Shown piece after piece: positions 18,901-27,200 of a stretch of 64,000 nucleotides of DNA. Position 1 is the stretch's first letter, and the number at the start of each line of letters is the position of its first letter. The position numbers were made by a program, and so were the translations under genes. Below the pieces are notes generated by a model. That model made no database searches, was not told where the DNA came from, and was given only the letters and a program-made list of their open reading frames with translations. The DNA comes from a virus. The stretch is taken from the IMG/VR virus record IMGVR_UViG_3300008266_007780, positions 1 through 64,000 of that record; one strand, given 5' to 3'.

Positions 18901-20928
18901 CCATATCAGCAAATAGGTACAATGAAATCTGTAGTTACAGATCCGGGAACAGGTCAAAACATTAACTATATTTATGATTTTGAGACAAAAGAAAAGATAC
19001 CATTTGATATTCAAGTTCCAGGTCAAGAAGTTACACTAGAGTTAAAAGAAGGAATCCCTGTTAAAACAGAAAAATTTATACCTGATTTTAGTTTTAATCC
19101 AAAATATGCTGATACACAAAATAAAAATATTGCTTTTGTACAAAAAGTTCTTCCAGGTTCTAAACCATTTGGGAGTTCAGTATTTCATAATATTGGTGTA
19201 GCACATGCTTCTAATGATATTGATGTGGCTATGACGGCTAGTGATTGGAATAAAGTAAAAAAGAATGTTAGCATTGATCAAAGTAAACAAGCTAAATATG
19301 GACCAACAATAAATTTAGGAGATGAGTTTGGTTCTCAAGGTAAAATTGATGTAAATATAATTCAAGAAAATCCTAAAACAGGAATGGCAGAAGGAGAGTT
19401 TGCTACTGAGTTATTTAGACAATTCTTTCCTGATGAATTTTATAAAGAAACACAACGTTTAGTAGAGCAAGGAATAACTAAATCTATAAATTTAAAAAAT
19501 CTTCCTAGTCTTAGCATTAGTAAAACACCACAGGAGTTAATGGATGCATATGATCCAGAAATAAAATCTATTCTTGATGCATATGAAGCAACACCTCAAG
19601 TTAGATCAGGATTAAATCTTAATAAGACAAAACAAATAAATAGAATTGATTATATATTAGAAACCTCAACTGATTATAATAAAGTTGCGAAAGCACAAGA
19701 ATTATTTACCAAAAGCATTGTTGGTTCAAAAGGTTCAATAGGATATCAGTTCTCAGAAGATCAATTATCTGATTTCTCTGAAAACCTCAAAATATTAAAA
19801 GATATAGGTGTAACAAAACATAACCTTTCAAAAATTGCTTCTGATCCCAAAAGGATGCAGTTATTTTTAAATGACTTTTATATTAATAATTCAATATATA
19901 ATAGAGAAATATCATTAGTTCCTGAGTATATAAAAACTCCTGAAGATCTTTTTAATGCGTATACACAATGGAAAGGTAAAGGGGCTTCAGCAATGGGTAT
20001 GGGTACAAATTCAGTAACTCTGGGTAGTCCTAAGTTTGCAAATATGGATCAAGATATTACTGGTAGCATATATTATGAAACTTTAGGAGATTTATTAGAT
20101 CCTGAAACTTTTGGTATGACTAGTATACCAGAAGATGTGAGCAATATTGATAATTTTTATAAAGAAGCTGCATCTTTATTAGGAGCTAAAGCTATACAAA
20201 GAGGTTTTTTTGCTGGTAGTAAATACACAACATTATTAAATGATTTTGATAAAAAATTTGATGCTCTAACTCTTTCGTTTAATAAATATGTTCCGGTTTT
20301 AAAATCACAAACTGAAAGATTTACCAATCTTGCTAACACTTCTAATTTAACCAACATAGGTATAATAGAAAAAGATTATTATAAGCTTAAACATTATCTT
20401 GATGGTGGCTTAGATGAATTAGTAAAAAAGAAAAATGAAGCATTAGAATTTCAGAAGTTATTTGATGAAAAAATTGCAAAAACAGCTATACAATATGCAT
20501 CTAAAAAAAATCCAGCTGAAGTAGAAAGGTTATTAAAAGAAAGACAAGACTTAAATGATAAAATAATTACACTGACTGATACTATTGATGAACTTAATCG
20601 TAGAAGAGATAAGATTCAAATTATAAGACCTGGAATACTATTAGCCGTAGCAACTGCGGCTACAGGTCTAGGAATATATGAATCTAGTAAATCTTATAAA
20701 TCTGATAAAAAAAGTAAATATAAATTAGAATTAGAAACTCTTAATAAAATAGAAAAAGAGACAGGTAAATTATCACCCCAAGATGAATTTAGAAGAAAGC
20801 AACTTAAAAAATTTATAACAAACAAAAAAGAAGGTGGTACTCACAATATTGGAGATGAAATAGAACTTACTGATGAGCAAGTAAGAGAATGGCAAAGATT
20901 AGGTTATACATTAGAAATGGTTAAGTAA
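15922..20928 (+). CDS. Virion cargo protein with nucleotidyltransferase-like domain (1,668 aa)
   Basis: The layout runs as follows. Residues ~150-195 hold a tandem repeat with WYGFxPDxK. Residues 263-277 hold KEIEQYKKDGYVVEE, followed by LPKAQTG (278-284) and a Cys module CPEGYTYDLKIKKCV. A Lys/Glu-rich linker leads to a hydrophobic toxin-like spacer (~735-900: NPATAALQAIKTAAEIPG, ALGETALEMIPGMGAIDD). Next is a coiled coil, then G1084-S-S with D1099-I-D1101 and a third acidic residue D1143 (GKIDV), the GS...DxD...D pattern of the polymerase-beta nucleotidyltransferase fold. A second coiled coil and a short hydrophobic segment (GILLAVATAATGLGIYE) precede the tail LTDEQVREWQRLGYTLEMVK. The overall plan resembles a polymorphic toxin: packaging ends plus an enzymatic core. 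It is coupled by TAATG at both ends. The nucleotidyltransferase call rests on motif spacing alone; its substrate is unknown. Confidence 0.65.
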   Translation: MGYNKKVLSEATKKLNKPSKKKVANNDLIPFVSTSGYKQGEPPAGTNYRIPSNTIYNPTPYNILAVASTGEERIIPAGDTSNQTFDGAEYVDEYELKKGGQKTNTKKYSRSLSATNKLFDKNPLFKKPKSKKKKIFDPNAKYYQGGGETDSWGRKSDSPWYGFDPDKKQFTTKDQWGRSPGDEWYGFNPDNKTWTKGTKAQQAVENKQSQQERYKTLYEPLENKFYESIETDDDFFSLPVNNQDFIGSLFIEDDKRNIPPAPKEIEQYKKDGYVVEELPKAQTGKVVRCPEGYTYDLKIKKCVSDYERVEYGYPEGTDIRDLHSVHDIWPTEYSREFTHINQPIYIKPIQQKDLVYGAGDYQTINIYPDINYKLAVDPSKAEGYDEATNTYYVPSENTHQYKKYKEWEKAKELEKQNLAVAQELVNTGKFKLENINDELNKKVQENYANPAYIPDDQFYKSGPKQRYESYLKTNCPECSFGHGESVYYDKDFVYRKTNPSLGGYESVNKSIKPIAKRIRENVEPSLVDIEKPEKKYRYGVWSISGGDNEQPAPEFPMPEREETSQPTESLKEKYAREREEYRQKNLQGKQQYGGVRSFQKGGMYYTYPGSEGVYRKVGNKWEVDWNRAGNFQPLSKGDVAERTAKLNKGAKQLFDQDYYDLVENRNQAFQSAPAKQVAKKPTAQQIAAQKVFDKDFKVTGKSNYEKVEDQIQKDIQEAKKLYEQSGLEWTKAESTTYFNAPENPTFGDYAGKVWDIITNPIDYFNYSVATGDMMNAPWNITDYERALDKLGEEDPILSRNAVGKGLDFASYFNPATAALQAIKTAAEIPGLIGKARQTGDWSDAGWALGETALEMIPGMGAIDDITKGVKKVYNTAKPVAQTIGEGAYYFGKNVGESLTPGILRKYRKKSEKLAFERAELQDKSLELWKQNQEIERDIITAKYKLHQLKSNRTQDIATKQQIIKLQDKIDELSRLRNNAKLVDDKILYSEELSPYQQIGTMKSVVTDPGTGQNINYIYDFETKEKIPFDIQVPGQEVTLELKEGIPVKTEKFIPDFSFNPKYADTQNKNIAFVQKVLPGSKPFGSSVFHNIGVAHASNDIDVAMTASDWNKVKKNVSIDQSKQAKYGPTINLGDEFGSQGKIDVNIIQENPKTGMAEGEFATELFRQFFPDEFYKETQRLVEQGITKSINLKNLPSLSISKTPQELMDAYDPEIKSILDAYEATPQVRSGLNLNKTKQINRIDYILETSTDYNKVAKAQELFTKSIVGSKGSIGYQFSEDQLSDFSENLKILKDIGVTKHNLSKIASDPKRMQLFLNDFYINNSIYNREISLVPEYIKTPEDLFNAYTQWKGKGASAMGMGTNSVTLGSPKFANMDQDITGSIYYETLGDLLDPETFGMTSIPEDVSNIDNFYKEAASLLGAKAIQRGFFAGSKYTTLLNDFDKKFDALTLSFNKYVPVLKSQTERFTNLANTSNLTNIGIIEKDYYKLKHYLDGGLDELVKKKNEALEFQKLFDEKIAKTAIQYASKKNPAEVERLLKERQDLNDKIITLTDTIDELNRRRDKIQIIRPGILLAVATAATGLGIYESSKSYKSDKKSKYKLELETLNKIEKETGKLSPQDEFRRKQLKKFITNKKEGGTHNIGDEIELTDEQVREWQRLGYTLEMVK

Positions 20929-23900
20929 TGGCAAAGTATAAGATAACAGGTTTACCTAAAGCACAAAAGGGAAGGGCTGCAGGCACGGGTGCATGTCCAA
21001 AAGGATGGATATGGAATTCTAAGTTAAAGATGTGTGTACAAAAAAACTATAACAATCCTTATGTAATTACAGATCCTGATGAGTATAATAGGCGAGTTGA
21101 TGCATATATAGACAGTTCAATTTTGTATAACACATATTCAAAAATGAAAAACTTAAGTGCTGATAGCTGGCAGTATAAAAAACCGTTAACAGACAAACTT
21201 GGTAAAGCTCAACTTGTAAATCTTAATCCAGTGGCTAATATTGGTGCTCTTCGTGCTATTAATAAAAGTACTAGTTTCAGTAACCACTATATTGATCCAA
21301 AGGCTATTGGTAAAATAAAACCTATTAATACTATTAAAATTAATACATATGCTCCTGCAAATCCTAGTGGTCGACAACCGTGGAGAGTTAATGAATATAT
21401 GGCCCCACAGCAATTCTTTATTTATAAAAAGTTACCTGAAGGAAGTGAAGAACCAGAGTTTACTAGTACAATACCTGAAATAGGAAGACTTCCTGTTAAA
21501 ACTATTTCTCAACCAGAAACACCAGAATTTATACAAAGAAATTTAATACCTAAACCTATAAATTATGATCCTATCAGAACTGCAAAAAGACTGCAGACTG
21601 TTATGGAACCTGATCCTAATAAACCTGGAGAGTATAAGATAAAAGATTTTAAGCAAGTTCCTTACTCAGCATATTTTCCAGGAGAAGGTTGGCAACCAAT
21701 GGATGCTCCTGGAGTAGCATGGATTAATGAAAAAGGAGAAGAAGTTTATGAAGATCCTACGAGAAATAAAAAAAATGGTGGATTAACTAAAGCACAAGAA
21801 GGTATAATTACACAACCAGAACTAACATATGATGCTCCGGAAACATTTGCATATGCAACTCCGGCTGCAGAAAAAAAACATAAGCAGCTTATGGACAAAG
21901 CAAGAGCTCTTATGACTACAGTTAGAGGTAGAGAAGCTTGGTATCAAGATGTGAAACCTAAAGACTTTACAAATAAAGAACTCTCCCGTTTTATTCAAGG
22001 TGCAGAAGATTATCGCAAACAAGCTGAAGAATTTGAAAGAGCTAGAAGAAAAGTAAAAGAAGATAAGATATCTACTTCTGATTTTGCTAGAATGTATGAA
22101 GAAAGAAACTGGTCTAGATTTGATCCTTATGTAATGAGAGAAGGTTACAAAGGTCAGTTTCAGGATGCAGTAGATGAAGCTAATGCAAGAAAGGCTAAAA
22201 ACATGGCAGTTACTGAGACCGCATTAGAATTAACTGGAGCCCCTGCATTAGTTAGAGTTGTTGAAAATCCTATAGAAACTGCAAAAGGAGTAGGACAAAC
22301 TGTTGGTGATTTAGCTACCTTGCCTTTTGGGTTAGGAGAAGGCATATATAACTATGCAACTAAAGATGATTTTGACATGGGTGTCAATCCACTTACCGGT
22401 TCAAACTATGGTGAAGGATTAAACGAAACATTAGATGCAGTCAGTGTACTTCCGTTTGCAAAAGCAACAGGTCTTATAGATGATCTTGCTAGAGCAAGTA
22501 GATATGTTACAAATAAATTACCTTTAAGGAATGTTCCAAGAGTACAAACTACTACTAATCCTATTAACACTTTTAAATCAGAAATAGACTGGAGTAAATG
22601 GAATCCTGACACTCCTAAATATCCAGAGCTTATTAATGAATACAATGCAATAGAAGAAGCTACAAAGGCTAATGGTACTTGGATGAAAAATCCTGATGGT
22701 TCTCCTTTCCAAGGAACTCCTGAACAGTTTATACAACAACAAAGCAGTTACTTTAAAAAAGCTTTTCCTAATATTTTAAGAGACTCGAAAGGTAATGTTT
22801 TACCAGTAAAACATGGTTCCCCAAATAAATTTGAGGAATTTAAAAAAGATTACTTTGGTTCTACAACAGATATGGGAGATAAAGGAGTAGGAACTTATGT
22901 AACTCCTCTTGATTTTGCTAAGGAATACGGAGATAATGTTTACGAATTAGCTGTAAATAGTAAGAATCCTTTATATGCAAGTAATTTTATACCAGATAAT
23001 ATTCCACTAAGTGCTAGACAAAGACTTGCAGATTCTCAACTAAAATGGTTTCATAGAGATATTCCTCCAAAATTAGAGGGTAGAGTCAATAGATTTCTAG
23101 ATAATGATCTTGTTATTGGAGATGAATTTTATCCAAAAATAAATGAAAACTCTTTTGAAATAGTTGTTCCCTACTCAAATAGAATGAAATCTTTGCGTGG
23201 TAATGTGGGATTCTTTGATATGAATGATCCTAACATATATAGAACAATAGATTTTGAAGACGCAGGTTTCTTAGTACCTGAAAAATCTTATTTTACACCA
23301 AATACAGATTTTGAAAAAGAAATAGCTAACCAAGCAGAAGAATACTTTAGACTAAAGACTTCACCAGAAAATATTCAAAGAGCTAAAGCTTTAGATGCAG
23401 AATATGGAACAAACTATATGCAAGCTCTACAAGATTTAATTACTCAAAAGCAAAGTCAAGGTGTTGCAGAAAAATATCCTTTTAAGATAGGAGTTGAAAA
23501 TAATCCAGGTGAAGGAGGTGGAGGATACTCAGCATTAACTTCAGAAGGTATTGCTAAAAGAAATTTAGGTCAACCTACTACAATTGATGATAGAAAAATA
23601 GTTATATATGGTGATTCTCCTATTGAAGATATTAGAAGAAGAGTTCAACATGAAATGAGCCATCATACAATATTAGGACAAAATAATTTAGCTGCATTTA
23701 ATAATGCTTGGGGAAAAAAATTGCAAAATGCTTTAGAGGCACCGGGGGAAGTAAGTAAAATAAACCCTCAGTTAGCGGATGACTTAATGCAACCAGCATT
23801 TCCAAAAATGGAAAACTCTCCAACACTATATGAATACATAAGTGATCCTGTTGAAATAGATGCATATCTTAATACAAGCTTTAGAGATAAACTTGTAGAA

Positions 23901-24185
23901 ATGAATATACTTAAAAATCATTGGGAAAATATAACAGAAGATAAGCTTGCTCAATATTTTATGGACAGAAAGCCTAAAGATAAAATAGTAAAAACATTAC
24001 TCGATATAATAAAGCCTGAAGAGTTTTTAGAAATATTTAATAAAGGTATTTATGCAGTGCCTGCATTAGTAGGAATAGATGCTTTATCTCAAAAAGAATA
24101 CAAAGACGGAGGTATATCTATGTATCTTAGCCCAGAAGAAATAGATAGGTATAAAGCTGATGGTTATACAGTAGTCTATGAATAA
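20928..24185 (+). CDS. Virion cargo protein with ADP-ribosyltransferase-like and zincin domains (1,085 aa)
   Basis: The N-terminus has LPKAQKG (residues 9-15) and the Cys module CPKGWIWNSKLKMCV, both shared with the preceding cargo protein; a second copy, LTKAQEG, lies at 21783-21803. A hydrophobic spacer (ETALELTGAPALVRVVENP, LATLPFGLGEGIY) follows. An ART-like domain starts at H629 (VKHGSPNKFEEFKKDYFG), with GVGTYVTPLDFAKEYGD and YELAVNSKNPLYA, matching the H-G-T/S, G-x-G-x-Y-x-T and A-x-x-Y landmarks of ART-PolyVal-type ADP-ribosyltransferases. HEMSH (908-912) marks a zincin metalloprotease-like site. The C-terminus is LSPEEIDRYKADGYTVVYE, the tail type also seen in the 1,668-aa protein. 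The likely role is an effector delivered with phage DNA and acting on a host target; the target is unknown. Confidence 0.7.
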   Translation: MAKYKITGLPKAQKGRAAGTGACPKGWIWNSKLKMCVQKNYNNPYVITDPDEYNRRVDAYIDSSILYNTYSKMKNLSADSWQYKKPLTDKLGKAQLVNLNPVANIGALRAINKSTSFSNHYIDPKAIGKIKPINTIKINTYAPANPSGRQPWRVNEYMAPQQFFIYKKLPEGSEEPEFTSTIPEIGRLPVKTISQPETPEFIQRNLIPKPINYDPIRTAKRLQTVMEPDPNKPGEYKIKDFKQVPYSAYFPGEGWQPMDAPGVAWINEKGEEVYEDPTRNKKNGGLTKAQEGIITQPELTYDAPETFAYATPAAEKKHKQLMDKARALMTTVRGREAWYQDVKPKDFTNKELSRFIQGAEDYRKQAEEFERARRKVKEDKISTSDFARMYEERNWSRFDPYVMREGYKGQFQDAVDEANARKAKNMAVTETALELTGAPALVRVVENPIETAKGVGQTVGDLATLPFGLGEGIYNYATKDDFDMGVNPLTGSNYGEGLNETLDAVSVLPFAKATGLIDDLARASRYVTNKLPLRNVPRVQTTTNPINTFKSEIDWSKWNPDTPKYPELINEYNAIEEATKANGTWMKNPDGSPFQGTPEQFIQQQSSYFKKAFPNILRDSKGNVLPVKHGSPNKFEEFKKDYFGSTTDMGDKGVGTYVTPLDFAKEYGDNVYELAVNSKNPLYASNFIPDNIPLSARQRLADSQLKWFHRDIPPKLEGRVNRFLDNDLVIGDEFYPKINENSFEIVVPYSNRMKSLRGNVGFFDMNDPNIYRTIDFEDAGFLVPEKSYFTPNTDFEKEIANQAEEYFRLKTSPENIQRAKALDAEYGTNYMQALQDLITQKQSQGVAEKYPFKIGVENNPGEGGGGYSALTSEGIAKRNLGQPTTIDDRKIVIYGDSPIEDIRRRVQHEMSHHTILGQNNLAAFNNAWGKKLQNALEAPGEVSKINPQLADDLMQPAFPKMENSPTLYEYISDPVEIDAYLNTSFRDKLVEMNILKNHWENITEDKLAQYFMDRKPKDKIVKTLLDIIKPEEFLEIFNKGIYAVPALVGIDALSQKEYKDGGISMYLSPEEIDRYKADGYTVVYE

Positions 24186-24201
24186 ACTTATAAAGTTTAT
24201 T
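24181..24201 (+). terminator. 9-bp hairpin containing the stop codon of the ART/zincin gene
   Basis: AATAAACTT and AAGTTTATT pair perfectly around the loop ATA, and the stop codon TAA lies in the left arm. The stem is AT-rich and no T-tract follows directly, so it may be an mRNA stability or processing element rather than a terminator. A near copy is at 28666-28686. Confidence 0.4.
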
Positions 24202-24212
24202 ACATAACTTTT

Positions 24213-24225
24213 AATTTAGTATATT
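24213..24225 (+). promoter_or_regulatory. Candidate phage promoter element (AATTTAGTATATT)
   Basis: Identical over 13 bases to 6222-6234. It lies 17 bases before the ATG at 24243 and just after a hairpin, a good place for a promoter driving the 1,475-aa gene. Confidence 0.45.
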
Positions 24226-24242
24226 GTTATATATAACATATT

Positions 24243-27200
24243 ATGGAAAAAAGAAGAGTTAGAATTTATAAAGCTGAAGATGGAGGTAAAGTAGTTACAC
24301 CACTTTCAGACTTTATTACAAGAGCTCAATATGGAACTCAACAGCAACAAGTTGATCCACAACAACTTGTAATGAAAGTTGTCAGTCTTATTGCACCAGT
24401 TGACTTAGGAGGTCAAGGAAATGACCCTAATCAAGTATACGCTCAATTAGCAAAATCTTATGGAGAAGAAGCAGCAACACGAATAATAAATGCTGCTGCT
24501 CAATATCTTCAGCAAGCACAGTCTAACTCTGCACAAGAACAAACTGCACAAAGTGAAGCACCATTAAGTGATCAACTTTCTATTCAAGAAGATTTAATTG
24601 CTGAAGAAAGAAAAAGACAGCAATTAGCTCAAGAAGAGGAGTTTGTTCAAGAAGATGAAAACTTTATGAATGAGCTTCTATATGAACAACCAACAGCAAA
24701 AGAAGGTGGTTCTACAGATAAACTTAAAAATAAATTTGTTAGGTCTGCAGTCAAACTTGCTAAAAAACAATTAGGTGATACTATTGATCAGCCACAAGAA
24801 ACAGCAGACTCAACAGATATAATGGATGGTAGACAAAAGAAAACTACAGACTTTCTTTCTACTATAAAAAACAATGTAGTACTGTCTCAAATTGAAAAAC
24901 AAGCTGAAAGCTTTTTTGAACAACAGTTTGGTGGAATGACAGGTGGTGACTTGTATAAGTTTGTATATGGAGGTAATGATCCTTCTATACCTGATTTAAC
25001 AAGAGCTCAAGCAGGTTTAACTGTAACAGATAGATGGGGTAATTCTAAGTCATTATCACAGGAAGAGGCAGAATATTGGAAAGAACAATCTGCTGCAAAT
25101 CCAGAGTTAAGACTTACTGACTTATCATTTACAAGTGAAGCTCCTGAATCTGAACAAGAACTTACTGATCAAGAAAAAGCTTTTATGGCTGCCGGTAAAA
25201 TGACTGGTAATCCTTATCAAGGATACTATTATAATCCTGTACCATACTCTACTGATAATATCTTTAATGCATTTCTTCCTTTTAATCAGGGAAGAAAAAA
25301 ATATATCCCAGGTATGCCTCAATACCTAAATACTACTTTACCATTTACAGGTCCTACTGGTGAAATGCCAACAGGATTTAGTATGACTAAAGAAAGATTA
25401 GGACCAGGTGCTAAAAAATATACATATAGACCTTTGTATGATCAAGCTGAGTCTGAATCTGATTTAACTGAAGAAAAAAGAAATAGAAGAAAAGATAAAG
25501 ACAGACAAGGACCTTTTGCTAATCTAGGTGAAAGAACTAAGTATGGTTTCAAAAAAATGTTTCAACCCAATGAAGATAAAACAAGAAGCTTTAAAGGGTT
25601 CATGTCTAAGATGTTTACAAAACCTATACAAGCTCAATACGGACTTCAAAAGTTTCAAGGTATAGATCAAGGTAATCAGGTAAACAATCAAAACCAAGAC
25701 ATACCTTTTCTTAAACCAAAATCAATGCAGGAAGTTTGGGATAAGACCCGTCCTGAAATAATGGAATCATGGGGTCTTGAAGAACCAAGCTCAGATCAGT
25801 TTCTTAAAGACTGGGAACAAAGTACTTATGAACTAAAAGAATTTGATCCTCAGCAAGCTCTATTAGCTACAAACGTTATTGGAAATAAGGTAGGTCAAGT
25901 AGCAGAAATGTTTGACAAAGGCAGAAGACAAGCTATGCGTAATATGTATGAAGGTCAAACTATGGATAACATTGCAGCAGATACTTTCTATACTGAACCT
26001 GGTAGATATTTTCCTAACCGTGAAACTGCATTTACTGCTCAGAAACCTGGAGCACCACAAGGAGAAGGTTTTGAAGGAGTAATAGGCCGTGGACAGAAAG
26101 GTGGAGCTATAATGGCAAAAGGAGGAACACCATATCCACAAAGATTTGGTTCTCTAGCAATCATTCCAACTGCTATGGGTGGTAATGATATTGATCAGTA
26201 CACAGGAGAAAAGAAAGTAGAAGTAAAAGATTCAATCTCTAGAGTACCAAGAGAAGAAGCTAATCTAGAAGCAGAAGGCGGTGAAACAGCATATGGAGAT
26301 ATCAATGGTGATGGTTTCCCAGAACACTACAAGATTACTGGTCCTAGACATAGTTCAGGTGGTGTACCTCTAAACCTTCCTGATGGTACATTTATCTTTA
26401 GTGATACTAGATCTATGAAGATTACAGATCCTAAGATTCTTAAGATGTTTGGCAAAACTCCTAAAAAAGGAGGATACACTCCAGCTGATCTTGCAAAACA
26501 GTATGACATTAATACATACCGTAAGGTACTTCAGGATCCTAACTCAGATAAGTTAGAAAAGAAAACTGCTGAGTTAATGATTAAACAGTTTAATATTAAA
26601 CTAGGTGCTCTTGCATTAGCACAAGAATCTAAAAAAGGTTTCCCTCAAGGTATACCAGAAGTAGCTAGACCTTACATGGAATCAATGGGTCTTAGAGATG
26701 AAGACATTCTTCCTAAAAGTAAACTTGCTGAAGCACAAGCAGAAGCAACTCCTGAAGAAATGGATATGATGGCTATGACATCAGAAGAAGGAATGCCTGC
26801 AGAAGATGAAATGATGCAAGCTCCAATGGCTATGTATGGTATGACTATGGGTGGTTATGATTTACCGTTTGCTCCAAGTGACTATATGTACAAACAAGGT
26901 GGTGAGTTAGATAAATATCAAGATAAAGGAGAAGTAAAAACTTCACCTAAAGTATATACTAAAGAATCATTACCTGAAGGTGCTGTAATTAAAACTTCAA
27001 AAGATGCATGGAATCTTAAAACCGGAGAGTTTGTATTACAACCTGATGGCACTTATAGAAAGGTAACTGCTGTTAAGTTTGACCCTAGAAAAGTTGCAGT
27101 AGATACAGGAACTAAAAAACAAACAGTTCAGGACTTTATGTCTCAGGCTCCTGAGAATAAACAAATTATAGAAAGAGCAAATGCAATTATTGAAAAAGGT

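Noticed and set aside
26300-26336. EF-hand in the 1,475-aa protein (DINGDGFPEHY)
   Set aside because: Only a single DxNxDG-like loop, and no flanking helices of the expected type; could be a calcium loop but not supported as an EF-hand domain.
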